A stretch of DNA of 64,000 nt, taken from positions 120,550-184,549 of the forward strand of contig WTKE01000108.1 in the NCBI GenBank assembly GCA_011524525.1, in the 5' to 3' direction. The notes under the pieces were generated by a model. It worked only from the letters and a program-made list of their open reading frames with translations, made no database searches and was not told the DNA's origin. This document shows, piece after piece, positions 1 to 8,590 of this stretch. The stretch's first letter is position 1. Every line of letters begins with the position of its first letter. The DNA comes from Bacillus sp. (in: firmicutes). Lineage in GTDB: Bacteria; Bacillota; Bacilli; Bacillales; Cytobacillaceae. The position numbers and the translations under genes are program-made.

Positions 1-1029
1 GGTGATCACAGTGATTCCTAGACCAATTAGCGCCAATACTCGACCACCAAATTTATCAAATAATCTCCCCGTAATAGGAGACATAATCGCCATGGCGATC
101 GCACCTGGTAGGAGCATTAACCCGGCATCCATTGGAGAAATCCCACGAATCGTTTGAACATAAATAGGAATAAGGATCATCCCTGAGAATAATGCCATGT
201 TTGTTACCATGGATATAGTAGATGACAAGGCAAACATTGGGTATTTAAACACTCTAAAGTTTAGCAATGGATTGTCTTGTCTTAGTTGTTTTAAAATAAA
301 TACTACTAGCGAAATGAACCCGACCGCAATTGCGAGGTACACATGAGGACTGTCCCATCCCTTGCTTCCTGCTGAACTGAAGCCGTAAAGGATCCCACCA
401 AATCCAATACTTGATAAAACTAAAGAGAAAAAGTCTAAACGGAGATTACTCTTTTCTTTCTTATCTTTTAAAAGGAAGAACCCGATTAATACCACTACTA
501 TTGAAATAGGGGTAATAAAGTGGAAAAGCATTCTCCAATCATAGTGTTCAATAATCCATCCTGATAATGTTGGTCCAATTGCTGGGGCAAACATGATAAT
601 TAAACCAAATACCCCCATCGCTGTTCCTCTTTTTTCAATTGGGAAGCTAACGAGCATGACGTTCATAAGCAATGGCATCATTATCGCAGATCCTGATGCT
701 TGAAGCATACGTCCTGCTAAAAGAATCGGAAATACATGAGCCACACCAGCTACTAATGTACCGATCGTAAATAAACTCATTGCGACTAAAAATAAATTTC
801 GAACCGAATATTTCTGTATCAAGAAGGCAGTAGCCGGAATTAATATCCCGTTAACTAGCATAAATCCTGTAGTTAACCATTGAACCGTGGCAGCTTCTAC
901 CTCTAAATCCTTCATGATCGATGGTAAAGCAATATTTAATAAGGTGTTATTTAAAAACGTAATGAATGCCCCAATTAACAGAACTCCAATAATTCCGTAT
1001 GGCGGCCGTTTATCTTGTTTTTCAGCCAT
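1..1029 (-). CDS. DHA2-family MFS multidrug efflux transporter, partial at left edge
   Basis: Reading the minus strand from an ATG at 1029 gives about 343 residues with no stop before the window edge, so the ORF track missed it. The start MAEKQDKRPPYG follows a clear AGGAGG. Repeated hydrophobic segments, an early NNTLLNIALP segment and the internal G-rich FAPAIGPTLSGW match the 14-TM drug:proton antiporter-2 (EmrB/QacA) family, and the protein sits in the cytoplasmic membrane. It is divergent from a TetR gene with about 185 bp between the starts, the usual arrangement of an efflux pump and its repressor. Family assignment is confident; the substrate is unknown. The C-terminus lies outside the window. 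Confidence 0.88.
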   Translation of the reverse strand, partial: MAEKQDKRPPYGIIGVLLIGAFITFLNNTLLNIALPSIMKDLEVEAATVQWLTTGFMLVNGILIPATAFLIQKYSVRNLFLVAMSLFTIGTLVAGVAHVFPILLAGRMLQASGSAIMMPLLMNVMLVSFPIEKRGTAMGVFGLIIMFAPAIGPTLSGWIIEHYDWRMLFHFITPISIVVVLIGFFLLKDKKEKSNLRLDFFSLVLSSIGFGGILYGFSSAGSKGWDSPHVYLAIAVGFISLVVFILKQLRQDNPLLNFRVFKYPMFALSSTISMVTNMALFSGMILIPIYVQTIRGISPMDAGLMLLPGAIAMAIMSPITGRLFDKFGGRVLALIGLGITVIT

Positions 1030-1062
1030 GTATGTTCCTCCTATACTATAAGTCCAATAAAA

Positions 1063-1106
1063 TGTACTGCTGTTATATACTTTACATATATTATACCCTC
1101 AGTACA
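1063..1106. promoter_or_regulatory. Inverted repeat around the efflux-pump promoter, possible TetR operator
   Basis: TGTACTG (1063-1069) and CAGTACA (1100-1106) form a 7-bp inverted repeat with a 30-bp gap. A TATAAT -10 box for the minus-strand transporter lies between them (1090-1095). The position suits a repressor site for the adjacent TetR protein, but the wide gap is unusual for TetR and binding is inferred only. Confidence 0.35.
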
Positions 1107-1213
1107 AAAAATGCAATAAAAAAAACGCAGCTAAATTATGGGTTTGTAACCTCCATAAAAATAAGTTAGTATACATTTATACAGTGAGTCCAAATACTAA
1201 ATCAGGTGATACG

Positions 1214-2074
1214 ATGAATGATCGGAAGCAACACGTTATCAATACAGCCCATCAGCTATTTGTTGAAAAAGGATTTCAAGCAACCTCCATTCAAGACATT
1301 TTAGATTATAGTAGTATTTCAAAAGGAACCTTTTATAATTACTTTTCTTCAAAAAACGAACTACTTATGGGTATTTTTAAAGAGATACAAAAAAAGTTTG
1401 AGCAGGAAAGAAACGAACTCTTAATAGGAAAAGACCCGTCAGATATTGAATTGTTTATTAAGCAAATGGAGCTGCAAGTGAAGACCAATCGGGCAAGTAA
1501 CCTTATACCTTTATATGAAGAAGTGTTATTTTTAAATGATTCTGAGTTAAAAAAGTTTATTAGTGATTTTCAATTGCGCATGTTACGTTGGGTATACGAA
1601 CGCTTTCATGATATTTTTGGCGAGAGCATGAAACCCTATCTTCTTGATGTTGCCATTATGTTTACAGCTATTTTCCACCATAACCTTAAGTATGAGCGAA
1701 TGGCGAATAGCTTAAAAAGCAACCCCGAACGGGTGGTAAGATACAGTGTTAATCGACTTTTGACGCTAATGAAGAATGTAGGGGAAACCGGTGAGCAACT
1801 TCTTCCACCAGAACTATTGGATGATTGGTCTCCTTCTTGTCATAAGAAAGATAAAACCTATCAAGAAAAGCTCACACTTGAAATCATGAGTCTAAAAAAA
1901 GAGAGCATGAATAAGGAAGATTCGGAGAAATATATAGAGCTGCTCGATTTTATTCTAGAGGAGCTTTTGCAACCTAGTAATAAGAGGCAATTTGTAGTGG
2001 AGAGTGCATTAACCACATTAGAGGATCACTTCGGGAAATCAAAGCTACAGCATTTACGTTCGTATCTTAATTAA
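1214..2074 (+). CDS. TetR/AcrR family transcriptional regulator
   Basis: A 286-residue protein with an N-terminal TetR helix-turn-helix at about residues 5-50 (TSIQDILDYSSISKGTFYNYF) and a long variable ligand-binding C-terminal part, larger than the usual 190-220 residues. The ATG at 1214 is preferred because AGGTGAT lies 5 bases upstream; the track's GTG at 1184 has no comparable ribosome site. The gene is divergent from the DHA2 pump, so it most likely represses that pump and itself. The extra C-terminal 80 residues are charged and helical. The ligand is unknown. Confidence 0.85.
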   Translation: MNDRKQHVINTAHQLFVEKGFQATSIQDILDYSSISKGTFYNYFSSKNELLMGIFKEIQKKFEQERNELLIGKDPSDIELFIKQMELQVKTNRASNLIPLYEEVLFLNDSELKKFISDFQLRMLRWVYERFHDIFGESMKPYLLDVAIMFTAIFHHNLKYERMANSLKSNPERVVRYSVNRLLTLMKNVGETGEQLLPPELLDDWSPSCHKKDKTYQEKLTLEIMSLKKESMNKEDSEKYIELLDFILEELLQPSNKRQFVVESALTTLEDHFGKSKLQHLRSYLN

Positions 2075-2076
2075 CA

Positions 2077-2106
2077 AAGCTAGCAGGTTCATTGGCCTGC
2101 TAGCTT
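2077..2106. terminator. Bidirectional intrinsic terminator
   Basis: An 11-bp perfect stem (AAGCTAGCAGG / CCTGCTAGCTT) with T-rich flanks on both strands lies between the convergent TetR and dehydroquinase genes and can serve both. Confidence 0.85.
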
Positions 2107-2110
2107 TTGT

Positions 2111-2569
2111 TTAGGCTTTTTGTAATTGTTTTTCATCAATGAGTGTTTTTGCTGCTCGTAAGGCCAATAAATAGCTATCAAAACCAAAGCCGCAAATCTG
2201 TCCTTTGGCAATATCCGCAAATACGGAGTGGTGTCTAAACTCATCTCTGGCATGAATATTTGACATATGCATTTCAATAAATGGTACTTCTAAAACATCC
2301 AATGCATCGCGAATGCCATAGCTATAATGAGTCCATGCTCCTGCATTAATAATGACTACATCTACTTGATCCCGATAGGCTTGATGAATTCGATCGACCA
2401 TATCCCCTTCAGAATTCGTTTGGAACGTTTCAAGAGCCAAGTCTAACTCTTCTGCCAATTCTTCCATATTTGCGTTAATTTCATCTAATGTGATGGTTCC
2501 GTACATCTTTGGGTTTCTTTTTCCAAACATATTGTGATTTACACCATGTAGCATAAGTACTTTTTTCAT
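2111..2569 (-). CDS. Type II 3-dehydroquinate dehydratase-like protein
   Basis: A 152-residue protein of the AroQ type II dehydroquinase size and fold. It keeps the flexible-loop Arg18 and catalytic Tyr23 (GKRNPKMYG), the QTNSEGDM motif, the TH of INAGAWTH and the histidine-rich ARDEFRHHSV segment. The first active-site motif is GVNHN where the family normally has GPNLN, and INPG is INAG. ATG 2569 is chosen over 2596 because AGAGGG lies 8 bases upstream. It follows a LysR gene on the same strand with no other shikimate genes nearby, so a catabolic or specialised role (for example quinate breakdown) is possible. The fold is confident; activity on dehydroquinate is not certain given the substitutions. 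Confidence 0.8.
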   Translation of the reverse strand: MKKVLMLHGVNHNMFGKRNPKMYGTITLDEINANMEELAEELDLALETFQTNSEGDMVDRIHQAYRDQVDVVIINAGAWTHYSYGIRDALDVLEVPFIEMHMSNIHARDEFRHHSVFADIAKGQICGFGFDSYLLALRAAKTLIDEKQLQKA

Positions 2570-2715
2570 ATCAAATTCCCTCTTCCTTTTGCTCATTATT
2601 TCACAAACTTCTTTATATGAATAGTTTAAAACAGACCATCCATAAATACCAATTGGAATTTTTATAAGATCTATAGGTCTACCCTATACATAAGAGCAAA
2701 AGAAGATTTTTCACA

Positions 2716-3603
2716 TTAAGCCTTAAGTGAATTTTTTTCGATAAACCCTTTAAACTTTTCCACAACAGGTGATAGGTAACGATTTTTCACACTCGCCATG
2801 TAGATAATCTGTTCTGGAAGTGGGTCCTGAAAAGGTAGTACTTTAATGTCAAACAGGTCTAGAGTGGAGGATCTTGGAAGGATACCCACGCCTTGTTTGG
2901 CTGCCACTAAGCCCAATAATGCGGTATCCTCTGCTACTTCACAAGAAATATATGGAGTAATCCCAGCATTTATAAACAATTGATCGATTACGGGACGAAA
3001 TAGACTTTTCTTGTTGAAACAAACGAATTTTTCCTCAGCAATATCTTTTAATTCTACTAAAGCTTTTGATGCTAATGGGTGATCTTTATGAGTGATTAAT
3101 ACAATATCTCTCTTTAATAATGGAATAAAATCAATCTCTGGTTCATGTTCGGCATACGTACAAAAAGCTAGGTCATAATTTTCTTCCTTTAAGCCTTGAA
3201 TGATACTCTGTGTCGTTCCTTGAATACAAGAAAACGTCACTTGTCCCCCCTCATTCGCCTCCACAAAGGACTGAATTATCGATGGGACAAAATCGGCGCC
3301 TAAGGAGAAAATGAATGCTAAGTCAATAATACCCGTATTAGCATTGGTGAGCTTTTGAAGATTCCTTTCACCCTTTTCAAGCTCCTCTAATCCGTTCTCC
3401 ACATAGGTTAGAAAATAATGGCCGTACTTGGTCAGCTTTATATTTCGACCAACCTTTTCAAATAACTTGATACTTAATTCTTTTTCAAGCTCGCCTATTG
3501 CCTGACTAAGACTTGGTTGTGTGATATATAGCTGCGCGGCTGCTTTTGTATAATGCTGTGTTTTGGCTAACACTCGAAAATATTGTAAATGTTTCAGGTT
3601 CAT
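2716..3603 (-). CDS. LysR family transcriptional regulator
   Basis: A 295-residue LysR-type regulator. The N-terminal winged HTH (residues 1-60, MNLKHLQYFRVLAKTQHYTK, then QPSLSQAIGELE) is followed by a periplasmic-binding-like effector domain. ATG 3603 is preferred over the track start because AGGAGGT lies 9 bases upstream. The dehydroquinase-like gene lies downstream on the same strand about 145 bp away, so an aromatic acid effector is conceivable but unproven. The overall pattern resembles CynR/YtlI-type regulators. Confidence 0.85.
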   Translation of the reverse strand: MNLKHLQYFRVLAKTQHYTKAAAQLYITQPSLSQAIGELEKELSIKLFEKVGRNIKLTKYGHYFLTYVENGLEELEKGERNLQKLTNANTGIIDLAFIFSLGADFVPSIIQSFVEANEGGQVTFSCIQGTTQSIIQGLKEENYDLAFCTYAEHEPEIDFIPLLKRDIVLITHKDHPLASKALVELKDIAEEKFVCFNKKSLFRPVIDQLFINAGITPYISCEVAEDTALLGLVAAKQGVGILPRSSTLDLFDIKVLPFQDPLPEQIIYMASVKNRYLSPVVEKFKGFIEKNSLKA

Positions 3604-3749
3604 AACAGAGTACCTCCTGTTTCCAATCTTTAACAAGGCTCTTTTCTCGTTAAAATCGGCTTTAAGATTTTAACAACCTTTTTACGAAAACAGCTTAAAC
3701 AAAGTATATGATGTTTTTTGAACAAGAAAAAGAACTGAATATGAACAAA

Positions 3750-3773
3750 AAAGCACTCTTTCACGAGTGCTTT
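3750..3773 (-). terminator. Intrinsic terminator of the secreted-protein gene
   Basis: The stem AAAGCACTC / GAGTGCTTT with a 6-base loop and a T-run on the minus strand lies 10 bases past the stop of the upstream minus-strand gene. Confidence 0.85.
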
Positions 3774-3783
3774 CTTTCGTTCT

Positions 3784-4653
3784 TTATGGGTTCATCGTTT
3801 TCCAGCTGCCCACATGGTGGATAGCTATCCCTTTATATCCAAGGGTTGATCCGTAATGGGAGGCAACAGAAGCAAGCTGTGCGTTCATGTATGCTTCTCC
3901 TTCTTCAAAAAAGGAAATCATATCTCCTTCGTCTGTTGCACCTGTTTCTACCCCGATTACTAATGCTTTATTGTGTTTTCCAGCAAAGGCTACTTCATTT
4001 TTAACGATTTCAATGATGGCAGGTGCAGTGTCTCTGTAAGCCATGATTGTTACGCTATTTGTTTTAGTAATAACCCACTCTGCTAGATTTCCTTTACCAT
4101 ACGTATTGTTATAAGAAACTTCATCAAACCAGAATGGCAGGTCCGCTTCAAGAGGCAATTTTAATCCTGCAGCAGAGGTATTCGCTTTTGTTATCAGTTC
4201 TTGATAACTTTTGACAGTTGCCGCTCTATTCGTATTCCAACCGCTATATAAGTAAGGCTCTACATCTAAATGAATACCCGTGAATTTTTGCGAAGTGGTT
4301 GATCCTGCTTGATAAGTTTTTAACCAGTTCATTAACGCATCTTGATTTCGATACCCTTTTGGAGCTACCCAGCTTGGTGCTCCGTCAAGAGCATATACTT
4401 TTATTCCTTTTACCGATGCCTTTGTAATAAAGCTACGGTATACATTCATTGGAATATCACGATCTATTTGTACATAGACTTTGTTGATTTGCTTTTGTTC
4501 AAGAAAGCTTAGAGTTCCTGTTTCATTGCTCACAATGTCCCACGGATTCCAAAGCCATGTGGAGCGATCTACCGTAGATGCACTCATTTTTGATCCCAAG
4601 CCTCCCATTGAAAAAAGCAACACAATAATCATTGATACAACGATCTTTTTCAT
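3784..4653 (-). CDS. Secreted TIM-barrel-like protein of unknown function, c-di-GMP controlled
   Basis: A 289-residue protein beginning with a clear signal peptide (MKKIVVSMIIVLLFSMGGLG, cleavage near SAS). The mature part has alternating strand/helix segments such as INKVYVQID, GIKVYALDG and TGIHLDVEPY, and SVTIMAYRD. This resembles the beta strands of a glycoside-hydrolase-like TIM barrel with an acidic LDVEPY strand end, so a hydrolase role on cell-wall or matrix polymers is possible. I cannot name the family. ATG 4653 is chosen because GGGGG lies 8 bases upstream; the track start has no ribosome site. The gene is monocistronic, preceded by a c-di-GMP-I riboswitch and followed by a terminator, which suggests a role in the motile/sessile switch. 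Confidence 0.6.
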   Translation of the reverse strand: MKKIVVSMIIVLLFSMGGLGSKMSASTVDRSTWLWNPWDIVSNETGTLSFLEQKQINKVYVQIDRDIPMNVYRSFITKASVKGIKVYALDGAPSWVAPKGYRNQDALMNWLKTYQAGSTTSQKFTGIHLDVEPYLYSGWNTNRAATVKSYQELITKANTSAAGLKLPLEADLPFWFDEVSYNNTYGKGNLAEWVITKTNSVTIMAYRDTAPAIIEIVKNEVAFAGKHNKALVIGVETGATDEGDMISFFEEGEAYMNAQLASVASHYGSTLGYKGIAIHHVGSWKTMNP

Positions 4654-4694
4654 TTTACGTTCCCCCATTCTGCAAGCCGAGGCTCACAAAATGA

Positions 4695-4785
4695 GACCTG
4701 GCAACCTGACGACCATTCGCTTTTAACAAGCGATTAGGCTCACGGCTTTGCGTCCTTCCCTTTCGGAGAAGTTTGCCTTTTACAG
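4695..4785 (-). promoter_or_regulatory. c-di-GMP-I (GEMM-I) riboswitch
   Basis: On the minus strand the leader contains the GEMM-I signature in order: GGCAAAC, a P2 helix capped by a GAAA tetraloop (CTCCGAAAGGGAAG), GGACGCAAAGCC, then CCTAA and AATGG flanking a hairpin (the 11-nt tetraloop receptor), and closing GGTTGCC. These are the conserved ligand pocket and docking elements of the class I c-di-GMP aptamer. A TATAAT -10 box lies just upstream (4796-4801). The start codon is about 45 bases downstream. A small hairpin (GGTCTCA / TGAGCC) and a CGGCTTGC segment complementary to the aptamer GCAAAGCCG could form the expression platform; the direction of control cannot be read from sequence alone. 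Confidence 0.88.
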
Positions 4786-4834
4786 TTTTTCTTTTATTAT
4801 ACTTTATTCGGGTAGACTTTTGCCTCAGGTACTT

Positions 4835-5605
4835 TTACCCAATCAGCAATTTTCTTAATTTTTTTATTATAAAGAAAGATAGAACTCCAATTAAGGCTAT
4901 ATACATCTCAATGATCCATAAGCTCTTGATGTATCCAGTTTGGTAGAAAGCTAACGGAAAATCAATAGCGGCATGAGCGACAATAGCGAGCAAAACATAT
5001 TGGAATTTCTTTTTGATGACAGCCAATAACACTAGTAATGTAAAAGCAATTTGCATAAAGAGGGCGAAGAACCGCTCTGGTATTGCCCATAAATAATGAG
5101 AAACTCCCTGATTTAATAATGTTTCTTTGATTGTTGTTGCCTGTTCACCTGGAAGACTAGCTCCGATAGATGAATCAAATGTACCTGCATTGATCATCGT
5201 TGCAAAGATAAGAAATGGTACCACCGTTGAAAGAGCAATTACCACGGCTTCAATGCCACCCCAGCCTACTCCAAAGGAAAGACCACCTTTGTAATCTTGG
5301 TATTTTTTTAACAGCCAAATAAATAGGAAATAGCGTCCCAATTCCTCAAAAGTTCCTGCAGCCAAACCGCCATATAAGCCAAATAACCATGGATGTTCCG
5401 CATAGTTTGGAAAACTGGTTATGACAACCACATGAAGAAGTTTCTCTAGTACTTGAGTGATAATCACAAAACCGATACTACCTATTATTAACGGCTTGAG
5501 AGAAATCCCTACCTGTTTTTTTGTTATTAGAATGGCACTAACAAATAGAAGAATGGAAAATATAATAACGGCGACCATGCTCAAGATCGTTGCATTGTTT
5601 ATCAT
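4835..5605 (-). CDS. YhfC-like intramembrane protease family protein
   Basis: A 256-residue polytopic membrane protein with about seven hydrophobic segments. The segment GTFEELGRYFLFIWLLKK carries the paired glutamates expected of the YhfC branch of glutamic/CPBP-type intramembrane endopeptidases, and AHAAIDFP near the C-terminus supplies a histidine typical of that group. The ribosome site GGGGG lies 8 bases before ATG 5605. The gene is alone, driven by a strong sigma-A promoter overlapped by a 26-bp palindrome. The substrate is unknown. Assignment to the family is by motif, with moderate confidence. Confidence 0.68.
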   Translation of the reverse strand: MINNATILSMVAVIIFSILLFVSAILITKKQVGISLKPLIIGSIGFVIITQVLEKLLHVVVITSFPNYAEHPWLFGLYGGLAAGTFEELGRYFLFIWLLKKYQDYKGGLSFGVGWGGIEAVVIALSTVVPFLIFATMINAGTFDSSIGASLPGEQATTIKETLLNQGVSHYLWAIPERFFALFMQIAFTLLVLLAVIKKKFQYVLLAIVAHAAIDFPLAFYQTGYIKSLWIIEMYIALIGVLSFFIIKKLRKLLIG

Positions 5606-5625
5606 GGTAAATCCCCCTTGTTCTT

Positions 5626-5677
5626 TATTATCATTATTAATAATGATAATATTAAAGTATGAGGATTATTCTGTCAA
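5626..5677 (-). promoter_or_regulatory. Sigma-A promoter with overlapping 26-bp palindromic operator
   Basis: On the minus strand TTGACA (5672-5677) and TAATAT (5649-5654) are 17 bp apart, a near-consensus sigma-A promoter for the YhfC-like gene. A perfect palindrome at 5626-5651 (arms ATTATCATTATT) overlaps the -10 box and start point. It is built from GATAAT-like hexamers, as in Fur-family sites, but in an everted order, so a metal-responsive repressor is only a suggestion. Confidence 0.7.
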
Positions 5678-5726
5678 TGGGTTTTGTTCTTTTTTTCCAA
5701 ATTTAAAAAGCACCTCTAGGAAGTGC

Positions 5727-7163
5727 TTATTTTCTTGCTACATGAACCTTTAATTGTTTCCCTTTTACCGTTGTATGTTTCATCTCGGACAACACCTGTG
5801 TCCCTTTGCCATTTAGGATTTCTACATAAGAAGTCGTGTCAAGAATCGTGATTATTCCGATATCCTCTGCAGATACACCCTCAATTTTACAAATGGTTCC
5901 GACAAAATCCACGGCGCGCAGCTTCTTTTTTTTGCCACCATTAAAATAGAGCTTGGTGATATCCTTATTGAGTTCTTCACTCTTTAATTGCTTAATCTCC
6001 GGCTCTGAACCAATCTTCTCTTCAAAGGCAGATCGTAATCTCTCCACCTGCCCCGAAGCAGGTTTCTCCTTCTGTGGAATTGGAAAACCGATCAGCTCTT
6101 CAATCTCCTCTAACAATCGTTTTTCTCTTTCTGCCACAAAAGTAGTTGCCTTTCCTTTCATCCCTGCACGGCCGGTTCTTCCAGTACGATGCACATAGCT
6201 CTCTTTTTCATATGGGATATCAAAGTTAATCACGAGTGAAATATTTTCGATATCAATCCCACGAGCGGCGACATCGGTTGCGATTAGGTAGCGAAACTCT
6301 CCCCGTTTAAATTCACTCATTACATCTAGGCGATCTTCCTGAATCATTCCACCATGTATTTTATCGCAATCATATCCAAGCTCTGTCAGATGATCGACTA
6401 CCATGTCCACACGGTCCTTTGTCCGGCAAAAAATGATACAGCTATCCGGGTTTTCAATGATCGTTACGTTTTGCAATAATTGAAGCTTTTCCTGTTCTTC
6501 CACCCAAAATAAGGAATGCTCAATTAACCCTACTGAACTACTGGAAGATTCAATTTCTACCTCTACAGGTGATAGCAAATAGTTTTGGGCTAGCTTTTTT
6601 ACGGTATCAGGCAGAGTGGCTGAAAAGAGCATGGTTACTCGATTTTTTGGCATTTCTTCAATAATGGCTTCCACTTGTTCGATAAAGCCCATGTTTAGCA
6701 TTTCATCCGCTTCATCGATCACTAGGTATCGGACACGATCTAACACAAGGGTGCCTTTTTGAATATGATCCAGCAGTCGACCTGGTGTCCCTACAACGAC
6801 ATGAGTCTTTTGCTTGAGTTTCGTTTTTTGATACATAAAGGATTGCTTTCCATATACCTCTACTGCATTGATTCGTTTTAAGCGGCCGATATTTATAAAG
6901 TCTTCTTTGATCTGTACGGCTAACTCACGAGTAGGGGTAAGTACTAAAGCTTGCGGTTTATTTTCTGTCCAATCGATCATTTCACAAATCGGAATGGCAA
7001 AGGATGCTGTTTTTCCACTTCCTGTACGTGACTTTACGACCACATCGCGATTCTCTAGGACAAGCGGAATGACCTTTTTTTGAACTTCAGTTGGATGTTG
7101 ATATTGTAAGCTCGCTAAAGTACTTAATATTTCTTCACTTAAGGTGAAATCTGTAAAATCCAT
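5727..7163 (-). CDS. dbpA: ATP-dependent RNA helicase DbpA
   Basis: A 478-residue DEAD-box helicase, matching the 479 residues of B. subtilis DbpA/YxiN. Visible motifs in order are the Q motif region, SRTGSGKT (motif I), PTRELA, TPGRLL, DEAD, SAT, the C-terminal RecA lobe with [11 protein letters not shown] and [10 protein letters not shown], and a C-terminal DbpA RNA-binding domain (about 405-478, with [21 protein letters not shown]). The family uses that domain to bind hairpin 92 of 23S rRNA during late 50S subunit assembly. ATG 7163 has GAGG 7 bases upstream; the longer track start is unsupported. It is a single-gene unit. Confidence 0.95.
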   Translation of the reverse strand: MDFTDFTLSEEILSTLASLQYQHPTEVQKKVIPLVLENRDVVVKSRTGSGKTASFAIPICEMIDWTENKPQALVLTPTRELAVQIKEDFINIGRLKRINAVEVYGKQSFMYQKTKLKQKTHVVVGTPGRLLDHIQKGTLVLDRVRYLVIDEADEMLNMGFIEQVEAIIEEMPKNRVTMLFSATLPDTVKKLAQNYLLSPVEVEIESSSSSVGLIEHSLFWVEEQEKLQLLQNVTIIENPDSCIIFCRTKDRVDMVVDHLTELGYDCDKIHGGMIQEDRLDVMSEFKRGEFRYLIATDVAARGIDIENISLVINFDIPYEKESYVHRTGRTGRAGMKGKATTFVAEREKRLLEEIEELIGFPIPQKEKPASGQVERLRSAFEEKIGSEPEIKQLKSEELNKDITKLYFNGGKKKKLRAVDFVGTICKIEGVSAEDIGIITILDTTSYVEILNGKGTQVLSEMKHTTVKGKQLKVHVARK

Positions 7164-7204
7164 CGTGCAGCCTCTTTTCCAAATTCTATAATTCGATGTC
7201 AAAT

Positions 7205-7310
7205 GGGTGTCTGTCACCCTTCGTGGACACTTTTACCTGTTTTGTCCACGGGCGGTGTCTGTCACCCTTCGTGGACACTTTTGCCTGTTTTGTCCGCGTG
7301 GGGTGGACAT
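7205..7310. repeat. Two tandem copies of a small palindromic extragenic repeat
   Basis: Two copies of GGTGTCTGTCACCCTTCGTG followed by GGACA...TGTCC begin at about 7205 and 7253. Each can fold (inner GGTGTCTGTCACC palindrome plus GGACA/TGTCC arms). A third copy lies at 8591. They fill the gap between the DGC stop and the dbpA start. The layout fits a REP-like or MITE-like repeat family. Confidence 0.75.
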
Positions 7311-7334
7311 ACATTCCTCTTTTCTATATTTTAG

Positions 7335-8537
7335 TTAATTAACCTGACTAAGCCTGTTATTTTCCAACCCGTCTGAAGATAACAAGCCTCGACTGACACC
7401 ATTTCTTCCATTTCTTTTTGCCTCATAGAGAGCTTGATCACAGGCCACATACATGGTCTCTAGCTCTGTCTCTATAGTAGGAACAATAGTTAGTATACCC
7501 ATACTAACCGTATATGAAAGCTCCCATTCAGTCAAAGACTCCTTCTCTATCCCATTACAAATTTCCCGTGCTAATTTCATGGATTGTTCCTCATCTGTTT
7601 CTGGTAGAAGAATCGCAAATTCGTCGCCACCAAAACGACTAAAATAATGGTCCTCGCTGATATACTCCCGGATCTTCCTGCTCAATTCACGCAGCACCTG
7701 ATCCCCTACATCATGTCCATACCTATCATTAATCTTCTTAAAATAATCAATATCAAACAATATAAGAGAAATAGGCCTATTATTCTTAGAACATGCCAAT
7801 AAACACTTCTTCGCTTCTGAAAAAAATACTCTTCGATTCAACGCTCCTGTTAAGTCATCATAACTGGCTAATCGAATAAGCTCTTGATCTGCTTGTTCTT
7901 TTAATATGAGGATAAATCCTGTGTTTCCAATCAGCATCACAAGATAAAGCCCTATGAAAGAAAGAGTTTGGAAAAAACCTGGAGTAAAAAAGCTCCATGT
8001 ATGAGTCGAAAATAGCGTAACAATCCCTCTACCACACAAGGCCACAGCTAAAAATAAGTAAAACACTCCTAATATCCTTCTTAATCGTGAGGGTTTGTAT
8101 TTATACACTAAATGATAGACAGGTAGAATCATAAGTATAGCGGTACCAAAGGAAGCAACAGCAATTCGGTTGCTTTCTACATTAAAAAATAAAATCGCTA
8201 AGTGAAAAGTAACTATGTTTATGATGGTCATGATTAAATACGCTATTTTTATACGTTTTGTTAACACGTTCAACAGTCTTAGAATTGCCATCATCTCAAA
8301 CGAAGTTCCTAAAAACAGTAAAGTGTTCGAAACCGAGATGGTGAACACATCTGAGATGCCACCCCGTAAGGTTAATAATGTCCAGGAAAGCGCCTGTACA
8401 CATTTGGCCAAGAAAAAAGTAGTAACCGTCTTATCTGTTCGATGGTCTCGCCAGTAAGCACTAATCAAGAACACAGTAAAAACATGCCCCGTAACCAAAA
8501 TCACAAAAATTGTTTTCATATCAAGAGAAAAGCCCAT
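7335..8537 (-). CDS. Membrane diguanylate cyclase (GGDEF)
   Basis: A 400-residue protein with about seven N-terminal transmembrane segments (residues 10-215) and a GGDEF domain (about 225-385). SYDDLTGALNRR, DIDYFKKINDRYGHDVGD and SRFGGDEFAIL mark a catalytically intact cyclase that makes c-di-GMP from two GTP. The inhibitory I-site RxxD upstream of the motif is absent (S and H at the expected positions), so product inhibition is unlikely. The ribosome site AGGTG is rather far (about 11 bases) from ATG 8537. The c-di-GMP riboswitch 3.5 kb away is a possible reader of its product. Small extragenic repeats flank the gene on both sides. Confidence 0.92.
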   Translation of the reverse strand: MGFSLDMKTIFVILVTGHVFTVFLISAYWRDHRTDKTVTTFFLAKCVQALSWTLLTLRGGISDVFTISVSNTLLFLGTSFEMMAILRLLNVLTKRIKIAYLIMTIINIVTFHLAILFFNVESNRIAVASFGTAILMILPVYHLVYKYKPSRLRRILGVFYLFLAVALCGRGIVTLFSTHTWSFFTPGFFQTLSFIGLYLVMLIGNTGFILILKEQADQELIRLASYDDLTGALNRRVFFSEAKKCLLACSKNNRPISLILFDIDYFKKINDRYGHDVGDQVLRELSRKIREYISEDHYFSRFGGDEFAILLPETDEEQSMKLAREICNGIEKESLTEWELSYTVSMGILTIVPTIETELETMYVACDQALYEAKRNGRNGVSRGLLSSDGLENNRLSQVN

Positions 8538-8590
8538 TATGTATCACGCACCTGAACAAATAATCTACCGTTATATACTACTACAATTTG

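Noticed and set aside
2089-2277. 62-residue ORF inside the dehydroquinase gene
   Set aside because: It is a shadow in another frame of a well-supported gene.
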